A stretch of 64,000 nucleotides of DNA. Source: Streptomyces sp. TLI_171 (lineage in GTDB: Bacteria; Actinomycetota; Actinomycetes; Streptomycetales; Streptomycetaceae). Both the position numbers and the translations under genes were made by a program. Position 1 is the stretch's first letter, and every line of letters begins with the position of its first letter. The notes beneath the pieces were generated by a model. It did not search any database. It was not told where the DNA came from and worked only from the letters and a program-made list of their open reading frames with translations. This document shows, in pieces, positions 43,949 to 53,155 of this stretch. The stretch lies in contig NZ_RAPS01000001.1 of the NCBI RefSeq assembly GCF_003610255.1, positions 1 through 64,000 on the forward strand, read 5' to 3'.

Positions 43949-44197
43949 GACCCCACACCCTAGAAGCCTCCACCGACACGCTCATCGCTCCCCACCTTCC
44001 CCACTCAGTTGAACCCCGGACGAAGTGAGGAAGAGAAGCACACCTGGCCGATTTCACGGCTCTGACCGCGATTCCGTGAACGATCTTCTGTTCGGCACCG
44101 GGTGCCGGGCAGGGGCTTCGTTGCGGACTGCGCCGTCCCGGTCCGCCCCGCAGTACATCGTGATCGCTCACGGAATCGCGGCCGGAGTTCGATCGCG

Positions 44198-44965
44198 CTA
44201 CAACTGGTCCGGGAGCGCAGCCACCAGGAGGGCGACGGCTTCCTCGGGCGTCTCGGTGCGCGCGACCAGCTCCCCGCCCCGGCGCCGTACCCCGTACAGC
44301 CGCTCGTCGTGCGGGAACAGGCCGTACCCCACCTGCCCTGCCCAGTGGCCGAACCCGGTCTGTCTCTTCTGGAAGAACTCGATCCTGGTGGAGAACCACA
44401 CGTTGAAGTGGCTGGTGATCGGCGTCAGCCTGCGGAGCGTCGGCTGGGCATGCGCGGCCACCAACAGCGCGTGCGTGCGGGGCAACCGGCCCCACGACGA
44501 CGTGTGGAAGCGGTCGAGCTTGGTGTGCCACACCAACTCGACCGCGTCCAGGGGCTCCTGCTCGTGCTCCACGGCCCACGGGCGGTACTCGATGCCCGGA
44601 GCCAGGGCCTTGGTCTCCCCCAGCCCCGCACCGCTCATCCACGCAGCTGTCGCCCTGACCACTTCCGCCGGCTCCATGACCCACCCGCCGGCCATGGCCA
44701 CGCCGCGGCTCTGCAGGGACATCCAGAAGCCCCCGCACTGCTCGCCGGTCGGATACACCGACAGGAACCTCGAACCCCAGGACTGATCGTAGGGCGGACG
44801 CACCGTCACTCGACGGCCGGACTCCTCGCTGCTGTACCTCGCCGAGAACTCGTCATCCGGCTCGGGCAGGACCACCCCGAGGCCCTCCGCCGTACACCTC
44901 AACACCTCCTTGAGCACCCCGCCGCCTCCTTGTTGGCGCTCGCCTGTCCCCGCCTCGACGCTCAT
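44198..44965 (-). CDS. DUF6193 family protein
   Basis: A 255-residue protein from ATG 44965; the frame is open upstream but biased. Conserved blocks: GRRVTVRPPYDQSWGSRFLS, EVVRATAAWMSGAGLGETKA, LVWHTKLDRFHTSSWGRLPR, AAHAQPTLRRLTPITSHFNV, WFSTRIEFFQKRQTGFGHW, YGVRRRGGELVARTETPEEA. This fits DUF6193, which is sometimes labelled natural-product biosynthesis but is more often an orphan gene in accessory regions. No catalytic motif is evident. An immunity or anti-toxin role is equally possible. Confidence 0.7.
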   Translation of the reverse strand: MSVEAGTGERQQGGGGVLKEVLRCTAEGLGVVLPEPDDEFSARYSSEESGRRVTVRPPYDQSWGSRFLSVYPTGEQCGGFWMSLQSRGVAMAGGWVMEPAEVVRATAAWMSGAGLGETKALAPGIEYRPWAVEHEQEPLDAVELVWHTKLDRFHTSSWGRLPRTHALLVAAHAQPTLRRLTPITSHFNVWFSTRIEFFQKRQTGFGHWAGQVGYGLFPHDERLYGVRRRGGELVARTETPEEAVALLVAALPDQL

Positions 44966-45111
44966 CCGCGCAGTATGCCGCGCGGTTGCCGAGCCTGTCG
45001 GCCTGCTGCTCGAAAACAGGGAATCCTGTGTGGCCTCACGGTCTCCCTGAGCCGTGGGCCACGCCGCGCCGCGCCGGGCGATTCTGGGAATGATGCCGAG
45101 GCCCCACACCA

Positions 45112-45213
45112 GCCTGGATCCAGTCCCACAGCCGCCGCCAGCCTGTGACACCACTGCACCCGGTCCGCTCCGCGCACCTCCTGCCAGCTCACGCCCTTGC
45201 ACAGCACATACAC
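45112..45213 (-). pseudogene. N-terminal fragment of a phage-type or unknown protein
   Basis: The minus strand begins YVLCKGVSWQEVRGADRVQW, then CHRLAAAVGLDPG. A pattern of the type ADRVQWCHRLAAAVGLDP is, from memory, seen at the N-terminus of actinophage proteins of unknown function. Downstream codons lose coherence. Weak evidence. Confidence 0.25.
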
Positions 45214-45276
45214 GATGCCGCGGAGCGCAGCACCGTCATCCGCTGGCCAGTGGGCTGAGGGTCGGCTCTGCGTCCG

Positions 45277-45950
45277 TCAGGTGCCCCCACGAACCTGCCG
45301 GACCGGCTCCGGCGAGGGGTTGCTCGGTCCGGGGTTGGTGGTGGATGTGCACCAGGCCGAGTCCGTGCTGTGCGCGCCGCAGGTACCGCAGACGTGGCCG
45401 TCGGCGGCTAGTGGGGTCTCGGCTTCCTCCCACTGGTCGAGGACGAGAGCGAGGGTGCGCGGGATCAGCCCTGTGTCGTGTGCCCAGACCAGCGTGGGGA
45501 CCAGAAGCACGCAGGCGATGGAGTAGTTGGCGCAGCGCTGGAGCAGGCCCTCGGGGTCAAGCCGCAGGGCAGTCCCCACCCATCGGAGCTTCGTTGGCAG
45601 AGCGGTGTCCCGCACGAGCAGCCGTTCTTCATCCTCATGACCGCGCCTGCGTGGTTGGCCCAGCGACGAATCTGTTCTCTCCACCCCGGGTGAGCAGGTG
45701 GTGTCGGCTTTGGCTTGCCGGGGTTGTGTGGCCGTGGATCGACGAGGTCGTTGGAGTTCCAGGACAGTGCGGCAACCGTACGCCCGGCCGCGCGTACCTC
45801 GGATTCGTCGAACTGCCGCCGGTTGGCGCGCTTGTGGGCGCGCACCGGTACATGCCCGAAGAAGACGAAATCGTGCTCGGCGAAACGCTTGCGCTGGAAC
45901 TGCTCGGGCACCATCGGGACCGGGCAGCCACGCATCTCCTCGGCCAGGCA
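45277..45950 (-). pseudogene. Frameshifted gene of unknown function
   Basis: Two overlapping minus-strand frames join into one plausible protein. The first gives FAEHDFVFFGHVPVRAHKRA, VAALSWNSNDLVDPRPHNPG and REQIRRWANHAGAVMRMK. After a one-base change near 45630 the second gives ERLLVRDTALPTKLRWVGTA, LRLDPEGLLQRCANYSIACV, IPRTLALVLDQWEEAETPLA and HVCGTCGAHSTDSAWCTST. The last part has a Cys-rich patch that could bind zinc. I do not recognise the family. Confidence 0.4.
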
Positions 45951-46390
45951 CTGCACAGCCAGCTTTTGACTGATCACCCGACCAGCCTGGTGCCCGGCTC
46001 TGACAATGGGAGTCCGGTGGTAGGCCGCCAGTACGCCACCACCCGGACTGCCACCGGACCCGGTCCTGGACAATCCAGTGCTTCTGAAGCCGTCAGAGGA
46101 AGGTCGGAGGGGGACGATCCGATCAGTCCCATCCCCTCGGGTCGCGTGAAGGGTCGTCATTCTGCCGCGGGCGGCAAGGCGTCAGGACTGGAGCGGTGAA
46201 GGGCGCCTGCCTGCCGCCCGCGAACCGGCGCGCTCCACCTCCGGGCCACACGCGGCGCCGGTGGTCCCGGGCGCGGACAGCGCTTCATACCGGAGCGGCC
46301 GGAGACGGGCCGGGCAATCCGTGCGACCCGCCGCTCCGAAATGCACCGGCACGGACACGTCGAACGACACGATCACGGCGAGGGAACGGG

Positions 46391-46786
46391 GTGGGTGTGG
46401 AGATCACCGGGAGCAGTCGGACGTGGCCTCCGTGGCCGGAGTTGATGCACGGCAACCGCCCGGTCCTTCTCGCTCCCCCTGATGCCTCGCGCCCCGCCGG
46501 CCCGGACAACGGCTGGTGCGGGCCCCGCCTGGGCCCGCCCGAGCAACAGCCCGGCTGGGAGGCCGAGTTCGACGGTGCCCGGCTCGTCGTGCGCGATCCC
46601 TGCGGGGCCGCCTGGTACGACGGCCCGCTCGCCGCCGCCCGCCAGTGGACGCGCGCCGTCCGCACCCACCGGACACTGCTCATCGTCACCGGCGACTTCA
46701 CCAGCGCCTTCGACTTCCCCACCGCCGCCACGGCCGGGAACCTCCTCCTCCTCGCCATCCCGATCCGACTCGTCGACAGCAACTGA
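46391..46786 (+). CDS. Hypothetical protein
   Basis: A 131-residue protein from GTG 46391 with AGGGA five bases upstream (GTG 46397 alternative). Blocks: WPPWPELMHGNRPVLLAPPD, GWEAEFDGARLVVRDPCGAA, RAVRTHRTLLIVTGDFTSAF, NLLLLAIPIRLVDSN. A small alpha/beta protein, not recognised, with no signal or membrane segment. Good codon-position bias supports that it is real. Confidence 0.6.
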   Translation: MGVEITGSSRTWPPWPELMHGNRPVLLAPPDASRPAGPDNGWCGPRLGPPEQQPGWEAEFDGARLVVRDPCGAAWYDGPLAAARQWTRAVRTHRTLLIVTGDFTSAFDFPTAATAGNLLLLAIPIRLVDSN

Positions 46787-47492
46787 ACACCGTCCGCCCG
46801 ACGGCAGACACAGGGCTGCGCCCGGACAAGCCGGCCGGACGTCCGGGCTCACATGCGACAACGACCGGGCCCGACCGGCCCGCCACACCCCCGAGTTGGT
46901 GCTTATTGTTCCCGGGCCCCCAGGCCCGATTGTGCGGCGGCCGTGGCTCCACACCCGCGAAACGTACAACAGCGGCGGGCCGCATGCCCCGTCGAGTTGG
47001 ACCGCAGCACTGGCCGGGCAGTCCGCGGCGCCCGCGGGGTCTGGTGAAGGCGATTACGGCCGAGCTGTTCCCTCGGGTCCCGGGTCGACACCGACGGCAC
47101 CCCCTCTCGCATGGACCGTCGGGTGTTCCTCCGGTCTCCGCGGTATGGAACCGCCGCTGGCCACAGGCCTTTTGAAGTTGCCAACGCAAGAGCGACGCGC
47201 TAGGCAGCTCAGGGCGTCACGGGCCGGCGTGCCGAGCTGAGCGCCTGGCCTGGCGGGTGGGCACGGCACGCATTCGTCCGGCCGACTCCCGAACGTTTCC
47301 CCGGCAAGGGGCTGCCGCCGGGAGCGCCGCCGCGACGCCCGGCCCGGCCCCAATCGCCGCACCGTTCGGCGTCCGCGTGCTGCGGCCCCAGGCCGTCCCG
47401 GCCCGCCCTCCGCGGTGTCCGCTTCGCCCGCCGGAGGCGGTCGTCGATAGGGTGCGGGGCGTCGAAGCTCGGCAATGGGGAAGGGGACCGGG
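46787..47492. other. No recognisable gene
   Basis: About 700 bases. All frames are Arg/Pro/Ala-rich and unrecognised, on both strands. The promoter of the TPR-like gene at 47493 should lie at the right end. Confidence 0.4.
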
Positions 47493-48317
47493 ATGACGGA
47501 ATCGCCGGTGGGGAGTTTCGGTGCCGCGCCGGAGCCGGTCGAGGTGGCGCCCGAGGTGCGGGCGCTTCTGGTGCGGCTGCGGGACGGCGCGTTCGACGCG
47601 CCGTCGCCGGAAGGCGCGATCCACCTGCTGGACAAGGTCGCCCGCGAGATGACGTCGCTGCTGGGCCGGTACGACCGCGACACGCTGGTGGCATGGCGGA
47701 AACTCGGCCAGATCCGCAACGAGTCCGGTGAGTCGGCCGCCGCGGTCCACCTGCTCGGGCAGGTGTCGGCGGACATGGTCCACGTACTCGGCCAAGCGGA
47801 CCGCGAGACCCTTCACGCACAGGCGGACCTCGCCTTCGCGATCGGAAACGCCGGGAACAGCACGGACGCGGCCCTCCGCCTGCGCCACCTGCTGCCTTTG
47901 CTGCACGCCGAGTTCGGCCCGCAGCACCCGATGGCGCTGACTGCACACGTGCAGCTCGCCGTGAACATTGGACGCACCGGCGACGTGCTCACCGCCGTCG
48001 GCGAACTGATGCAGCTGGTCCCGGTGATCGAGCAGGCGGTCGGCGACGAAGGCCTCACGCTGTCCGAGGCCCGCGCCGAGCTGGGCCGGCTGATCCCGCA
48101 GTGGCGGCGGGTGACCGGCGGCGGACCGCTGGCGCCGGTGATGGCGGTCGCGATGGTGCACCGGCTGATCGTCTGGGACTTCGACTCGGACCAGGAGGCG
48201 GTCGCCTACCTGACCGAACTGGAACGTGCCACCGGCCGCAAGGACCTGGCGGGGCGGCTCGCCGCGGTGCCGGACGGCATGACCGCCCCGCACGCGACGG
48301 CCATGGTGCTCGGCTGA
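47493..48317 (+). CDS. TPR-like repeat protein
   Basis: A 274-residue helical protein from ATG 47493, with GGGGAAGGGGACC upstream; ATG 47475 is also in frame. Repeats are of TPR type: AIHLLDKVAREMTSLLGRYD, AAVHLLGQVSADMVHVLGQA, ALRLRHLLPLLHAEFGPQHP, HVQLAVNIGRTGDVLTAVGE. It has no P-loop and no membrane segment. It resembles the TPR parts of actinobacterial NB-ARC/TPR proteins without the ATPase. A scaffold or sensor role is possible. It is monocistronic. Confidence 0.75.
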   Translation: MTESPVGSFGAAPEPVEVAPEVRALLVRLRDGAFDAPSPEGAIHLLDKVAREMTSLLGRYDRDTLVAWRKLGQIRNESGESAAAVHLLGQVSADMVHVLGQADRETLHAQADLAFAIGNAGNSTDAALRLRHLLPLLHAEFGPQHPMALTAHVQLAVNIGRTGDVLTAVGELMQLVPVIEQAVGDEGLTLSEARAELGRLIPQWRRVTGGGPLAPVMAVAMVHRLIVWDFDSDQEAVAYLTELERATGRKDLAGRLAAVPDGMTAPHATAMVLG

Positions 48318-48405
48318 AGCTGCGTCACCTGCCGTGCGGTGCCGACGGATCGGCCTCCCCCTCCCCTGCGGGATACGCTCCAGGCGGGTTTCAGTGCTCC
48401 AGCCG

Positions 48406-48480
48406 GGCCGAGTGTACGGGCGGCGCGCAGGGCCGAGTGCGCGGGCGGCGCGCAGGGCCGAGTGTACGGGCGGCGCGCAG
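48406..48480 (+). repeat. Three tandem 25-bp repeats
   Basis: Copies at 48406-48430, 48431-48455 and 48456-48480 (unit begins GGCCGAGTG, ends GCGCGCAG). Copies 1 and 3 are identical and copy 2 differs at two bases (TA to CG). The unit length is not a multiple of three, so it is unlikely to be coding. It lies downstream of the TPR-like gene. Confidence 0.9.
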
Positions 48481-48907
48481 GGCCGGCGGCTCTGCCGAGC
48501 CGCCACGGCCGGGCGGGCGTCTACCCGGGGGCGCGATGTGCTGTCTCCATGGCGCCCTGTGCCAGCGGACGCATGCGAGGCCGACCTCGTGGCGGGGTTC
48601 GGTGCGCAGAAGCCCGCGCACCGTGCCGGTCAGCGTCTCCACGACGTGCAGGTCCTCGGTCAGGTAAAGGGCTCCGTGGTCGAACCGTGTGTGGCAGCCG
48701 GGGCGCCGGCACGGGACGTTACCGGCGCAGTCGGGGCCGCCGTTCGCTTTGCCCGCGCGTACGGCCTCGCTGTCGTGATGGCCAGCCGAAACGACCTCGA
48801 TGCCATCGGCTGGTGATGAAGGCGTCTTCGTGCTGGATGGCTGCTTTGGCGTGCCCGCCCGGTGCGCGCCCTTGTAGTCGGCCCCGGTGGTGGGACAGCC
48901 GGTTCCG
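48481..48907 (-). other. Possible minus-strand coding remnant
   Basis: No clear gene. The minus strand reads HHDSEAVRAGKANGGPDCAG, CRRPGCHTRFDHGALYLTED and LHVVETLTGTVRGLLRTEPR in one frame, which is protein-like with a possible Cys-pair module, but no start codon precedes it and it dissolves into the tandem repeats. It may be a decayed gene downstream of the membrane coiled-coil gene. Confidence 0.25.
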
Positions 48908-49663
48908 TCAGTGCGGACGGGTTCCGGTGATCTTGTGCCAGCGATCGAGCTCTTCGTCCAGGGCGCGGCGGGCGGCGGGGATCTTCGTGTCGGCCGCTTC
49001 TTCGGCCTTTCCCTGTTCCAGCCGTTCGAGTGCCTGCTCGTGGCCGGTGGTGTCGGCGACGGCTTCGGCGAGTTCGACTTCCGCTCGGGGGATGTCGGCC
49101 AAGCGGAGTGGTGTGGCGCGCTTGGCAGCGGCTATGGCGTCGTGCGTTCTGGCGGCGAACTGCGTGAGTTCCGTCGGGTCGTACTCTTCCTCGGGGAAGT
49201 CGAGTGCCTGCTGTCGGCCGTCGGGAAGGACCAGGTGCAGGTGTCCGGTGCCGTCGGCCCGCTCGCAGCGGACCGCGATCTCCTCCAGTGGGTACTCGTG
49301 CGTCGCCCCGCCGGTAAAGACGACCAGTCGGTGCTCGTGCAGTTGCACGGGGCCCATCGTGCTGTGCAGCGTGCCGCGGCCGGGGGCACGGAGCATTTCG
49401 AGACGGCGCTCGGCTCGGGCGATGCGGCTGCGGTAAGCGGAGCGTTCCGCGTCGACGGCGGCCCGGAGGGCCGCGAGCCGGCCTGCGGCCTCGTGTTCCA
49501 GCCGCCGCAGATTGCCCCGCTTGGTACGGAGGCGCGCTCGGTCGTCGGCGTGCTGGCGGTGGAACGCGAACCGCCATCCCCCGGGGTAGCGGTCCGTCCA
49601 CCACACGAGCGCGGCCAACACCGCCGCCACTGCGAACAGAACTGTCCAGCCCCAGGCACCCAT
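48908..49663 (-). CDS. Membrane-anchored coiled-coil protein
   Basis: A 251-residue protein from ATG 49663. One N-terminal transmembrane helix (GWTVLFAVAAVLAALVWW) is followed by a long charged coiled coil (LRRLEHEAAGRLAALRAAVD, RIARAERRLEMLRAP), then a small beta-rich domain (GTLHSTMGPVQLHEHRLVVF, HLHLVLPDGRQQALDFPEEE) and a helical tail ending ALDEELDRWHKITGTRPH. The central beta part resembles lipid- or ligand-handling PH-like modules seen in Streptomyces hypothetical proteins. Function unknown. It probably faces the cytoplasm. Confidence 0.75.
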   Translation of the reverse strand: MGAWGWTVLFAVAAVLAALVWWTDRYPGGWRFAFHRQHADDRARLRTKRGNLRRLEHEAAGRLAALRAAVDAERSAYRSRIARAERRLEMLRAPGRGTLHSTMGPVQLHEHRLVVFTGGATHEYPLEEIAVRCERADGTGHLHLVLPDGRQQALDFPEEEYDPTELTQFAARTHDAIAAAKRATPLRLADIPRAEVELAEAVADTTGHEQALERLEQGKAEEAADTKIPAARRALDEELDRWHKITGTRPH

Positions 49664-49863
49664 TACGTCCTCCCTCGCCTACCGTTCTTCCACCCGTGGG
49701 AACAGCATGCCAACGCGGTGGCCGACCGTACACGGTGTTCGCAACAACTCTTGCCGGTCCTCGGTGAGGTGGTGGCGGCGCTGCCGGGCAGAGTCTGGTG
49801 GCGCGTCCGCTGGGTGGGCGGGGCGAGTCGAGAGCACCCGCTGCGGGAGGCTCAGGGCGGGTA

Positions 49864-50205
49864 TTGAGTCGAAGCCCGCGAAGCGCGCGTTGGCCAGCCG
49901 GACGCCGGTACCGCGCGAGAGTGACGGTCAGTTCGGTGTTCGGGCAGCCGGCGGCCAGGTGGTGGAGGGTGTCGGCTTCGGCCGCATCGACGCTCAGGCC
50001 CCAGCGGGTCTTCACCGCGGTCCAGTCCGTGAGGTAGGTGCAGCGGTAGGCCTCGGCCGGCGGCAGCCAGTCGGTGACGTCCTTGTCCGCCTTCGACCTG
50101 TTCGACTTCGCCGAGACCGCGATCAGCGCACGGGGCTCGTCGAGGTCGTTGGCGTAGGCCTGCCGCGCGGCTGCGGTCCAGGCAGCGGCCCCGACTGGCG
50201 GGGAG
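49864..50205 (-). pseudogene. HNH nuclease (DUF1524 type), C-terminal remnant
   Basis: The minus strand encodes RQAYANDLDEPRALIAVSAK, SNRSKADKDVTDWLPPAEAY, RCTYLTDWTAVKTRWGLSVD and LHHLAAGCPNTELTVTLAR. The NRSKADKD block and the flanking Cys residues are typical of secreted actinobacterial GmrSD-like/DUF1524 HNH nucleases. The catalytic DHxxP part is missing and the frame then runs on without a stop, so the 3' end is also disturbed. About 160 further bases to the left, up to 49663, hold nothing recognisable. Confidence 0.65.
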
Positions 50206-50283
50206 CGTCATTCCAACCGTGCCGTATTCCCCGGCGGCTGCTTGCGCCAGCCGGTGTCGGAGGCGAGCACTACGGTGCTCCGC

Positions 50284-51460
50284 CATGGACGCTGACGATC
50301 TTGAGTACTGGCACCGTACCGGCTCCGGTGGCATCCCGTCGGAGGTGGTGGAGCGGCTGCTGGAGCGCGGGCACGGCGCGGTGGTGGCGGAGCAGGCCGG
50401 GCGGGGTGAGTGGTTCTGCGCCAAGGCGTGGGCCCAGGTGCTGGCGGGAGACGGCAGGTTGGAGGATGCGTTGGGGGTGCTGGCGCCGTACGCCGCGACG
50501 ACGTGGTGGACGGCTGTGGTGGAGGTGGCCGGGCTGCTGGAGGACGCAGGCCGCATCGAGGAGGCGATCGAGACCGTCCGGGCCCGGATGGCCCTGGGCC
50601 ACCCGCACGCGCTGGAGCAACTACGCCCGGCTGCTTACCCGGCACGGCCGCGCGTCGGAGGCGTTCGACCTGCTGCTGCCGCACGCCGACGAGCACGGGC
50701 GCATCAGCGCCCTGGTGAAGGCCGCCCTCGCGTCCGGACGTGAGGAGGAAGCCGCCGCGCTGCTCGCAGCCCGGATCGCCGAGCACCAATGCACCGACTT
50801 CCCCTGGTGCTGCCGCGACTTCGACACCGACACCGCCCGCGGGCTGCTCGCCACCATCCGCGAACGGCAGGGCCGCATCGACGAGGCCATCGCCCTGCTC
50901 CGGCAGCAACGCACCATCCCGGGCAACGGCCACGACCAGCTGGCGGACCTGCTGGCCCGGCAGGGGCGCATCGGCGAGCTGCGCGCCTACGCGGCCGGCG
51001 AGCAGTTCGAGTCCGCCACGCAGTGCCTGGCTGAGGTGTTGGAGGCGCGCGGTGATGTGGACGGCCTGGCGGCGCTCTACCGGCACCCGGGCAATCCGGC
51101 GCACTGGCGGGAGAACCACGCCGTGCTGCTGGCACGGCTGCTGGCCCGCCACGGGCGCGCCGGTGAGGCGATCGAGGAGCTGCGGGCGTACACGGAGGCG
51201 CCCGGCAACGGGGACGACTGGGTTATCACCGAGCTGTGCACCCTGTACGCCGAACAGGGCCGGGCCCACGACGGTCTGGCGTACCTGGACACCCTGAAGG
51301 AGCGCCACCCCGGCCAGGGGGAGGGGTGGGAGTTCTTCGAGTCGAGGCTCGCGCTCATGGCCGCCTGCGGCCGGATCGACGAAGTGTTCGGGAGCGCCGC
51401 CCAGGCCGGCGACGACGGGCCTGGGCGGCGCGGGCGGACCGAGAACGTCACCGCGCACGA
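50284..51460 (+). pseudogene. TPR-repeat protein, frameshifted and 3'-disrupted
   Basis: From ATG 50284: DADDLEYWHRTGSGGIPSEV, LEDALGVLAPYAATTWWTAV, GRIEEAIETVRARMALGHPH. Near 50616 an extra C shifts the frame, which resumes NYARLLTRHGRASEAFDLLL, LVKAALASGREEEAAALLAA, RQGRIGELRAYAAGEQFESA, AYLDTLKERHPGQGEGWEFF and RIDEVFGSAAQ. After about 51400 the sequence loses TPR character and the frame simply stays open through the antisense of the next gene, so the natural C-terminus is gone. The repeated GRIEEAI-type helices indicate a superhelical scaffold. Function unknown. Confidence 0.75.
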
Positions 51461-51578
51461 CGCCCGTTCGAGAGAGCCCCGACGTACCCGCCGGTGGCGC
51501 AGGCTCCGACGCCAGGAATGCGGGTCATCGCCCGGGGATCCTCGGTGGTGCAGGGTGCGTGGTAGTGGGAGGCCGAGG

Positions 51579-53048
51579 TCAGCGCGCCTCGGCCGACGCG
51601 GCCGCGGTGGCCGATCGGTCCGGGTGCGCGGTCTGCGCGTCGGCCGCGCCCCCTGCCGCTCGGGCCGCGCTTCGGGCGATCTGCAGACCGACGGCGGAGG
51701 TCACGACGGCCAGTGCCGCGGCGATGAGCCACGCGATGCGGAAGTCCTGGCGCTGCGCGGGTCCGACCTCGGAGCCGACGACGGCGACCAGCAGGGCGAC
51801 GCCGACGGTCGCGGATATCTGCCGCACCGAGTTGACCAGGGCGGACCCGGTGGCGGCCCGGTGGCCCGGCAGCGAGGTCACGCCGGCGGCCACCAGCGTG
51901 CCCAGCGCAAGCCCCACCCCGACTCCGCCCAGCACCATGCTCGGCAGCAGGTCCTTCCAGTAGTCGGGGGCGACGGATGCGAACGCGGCGCGCCAGAGCA
52001 TGGCGGCGGCGAACAGCGCACCACCGGCGGCCACCAGCGGCCCGTGGCCCCGGCGCTGCGCGGCGCGGGCGGTGAGCAGGGTGACGACGGGGACCAGCGC
52101 CGGCCCGGGCACCATGGCCAGTCCGGTGCGCAGCGCGCTCCAGTGCCAGACCTCCTGGCACCACAGCACGTTGGACAGCAGCATGATGGCGAAAGCGACG
52201 CCGAAGACGAAGGTGCCGGCGCTCGCGGCCCCGAACCTGGGCAGCCGCAGCAGGTGCAGCTCGAAAAGCGGCCGGCTGTGGCGCAGCGAGCGGACGATGA
52301 AGCCGGCGCCGGCGGCGAGCGCGAGGACGATCAGCAGCAGGGTCCGCGGGTTCGTCCAGCCCCAGGCCGGGCCCTGGACCAGGGCGCCGGACAGGGCGGC
52401 GATGGAGACGGTGACCAGCAGGGCGCCCAGCAGGTCGGGCAGGCGCCCCTGCTCGCGGCGGGTGGTGGCCGGGAGGGTGCGCAGGCCGGCGAGGACGGTG
52501 GCGATGCCGATGGGCACGTTGATCACGAAGATCCAGCGCCAGTCGATCTGGACGAGGAGCCCGCCGGCGACCGGTCCTGCGGCGGCCGCGAGGCCGCCGA
52601 CGGCCGCCCAGTTGCGGGTGGCGTGGGTGCGGCGCTCGGCCGGGACGGTGGCGAGCAGCAGGGCGAGGGACGTGGGCAGCTGGGCGGCGGCGCCGACGGC
52701 CTGCAGGGTGCGGGCCGCGACGAGCCAGCCGAGGGTCGGCGCGAGCGCGCAGGCCAGCGAGGCGAGGGTGAACAGGCTGACGCCGGCCAGGAACACCGGC
52801 CGTTGACCGATCCGGTCGCCGATGCGGCCGGCGACGACCAGGAGCGCGGCGAGGACGATGGCGTAGGCGTTGAGGACCCACGACAGGGAACCCAGGGTCG
52901 CCCCGTGCCCTTGTGGCGAGGCGAAGGTGGTGCCCATGGCGGGCAGGGCCACGTTGACGATCCACAGGTCCAGGTTGGTCATGAAGACCGCCAGCAGGAT
53001 CACCGTCGACGCCACGCGCCGCTTTGAAAACCAAACCGTCCGTGTCAT
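51579..53048 (-). CDS. MFS efflux transporter, DHA2 (14-helix) type
   Basis: A 489-residue membrane protein from ATG 53048; GTG 53012 is an alternative that would place all three operators upstream. DHA2 marks: FMTNLDLWIVNVALPAM (motif D1-type), AGRIGDRIGQRPVFLAGVSL (motif A), the WRWIFVINVPIGIATVLAGL block, and a late LPGHRAATGSALVNSVRQIS. Fourteen hydrophobic helices can be drawn. Members export drugs or dyes by proton antiport. It is divergent from an HxlR regulator, and three copies of TTTGA-N3-TCAAA occupy the shared control region, so it is probably repressed by that regulator until a substrate appears. Confidence 0.9.
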   Translation of the reverse strand: MTRTVWFSKRRVASTVILLAVFMTNLDLWIVNVALPAMGTTFASPQGHGATLGSLSWVLNAYAIVLAALLVVAGRIGDRIGQRPVFLAGVSLFTLASLACALAPTLGWLVAARTLQAVGAAAQLPTSLALLLATVPAERRTHATRNWAAVGGLAAAAGPVAGGLLVQIDWRWIFVINVPIGIATVLAGLRTLPATTRREQGRLPDLLGALLVTVSIAALSGALVQGPAWGWTNPRTLLLIVLALAAGAGFIVRSLRHSRPLFELHLLRLPRFGAASAGTFVFGVAFAIMLLSNVLWCQEVWHWSALRTGLAMVPGPALVPVVTLLTARAAQRRGHGPLVAAGGALFAAAMLWRAAFASVAPDYWKDLLPSMVLGGVGVGLALGTLVAAGVTSLPGHRAATGSALVNSVRQISATVGVALLVAVVGSEVGPAQRQDFRIAWLIAAALAVVTSAVGLQIARSAARAAGGAADAQTAHPDRSATAAASAEAR

Positions 53049-53132
53049 GTGGTCAGCCAAGCACGTCACGCTTTGAGATTCAAACCATATGGTCGATGCA
53101 GGCCCGCGTTTGCCCAAACTTTGATTGTCAAA
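53023..53132. promoter_or_regulatory. Three evenly spaced TTTGA-N3-TCAAA operators
   Basis: Perfect 13-bp palindromes at 53072-53084 (TTTGAGATTCAAA) and 53120-53132 (TTTGATTGTCAAA), and a one-mismatch copy at 53023-53035 (TTTGAAAACCAAA). Centre-to-centre distances are 49 and 48 bp. They lie between and partly inside the start of the transporter gene and 23 bases upstream of the HxlR gene. HxlR dimers bind such symmetric sites, so this is very likely the operator set. Confidence 0.8.
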
Positions 53133-53155
53133 CCGCGGCGAGGGATGCTGGTCCC

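Noticed and set aside
48406..48480. CRISPR-like repeat
   Set aside because: The 25-bp copies are contiguous, with no spacers.
49707..53027. A plus-strand open frame of 1106 codons
   Set aside because: Its TPR part from about 50620 to 51400 is real, but the rest is antisense of the DHA2 transporter and has no protein character.
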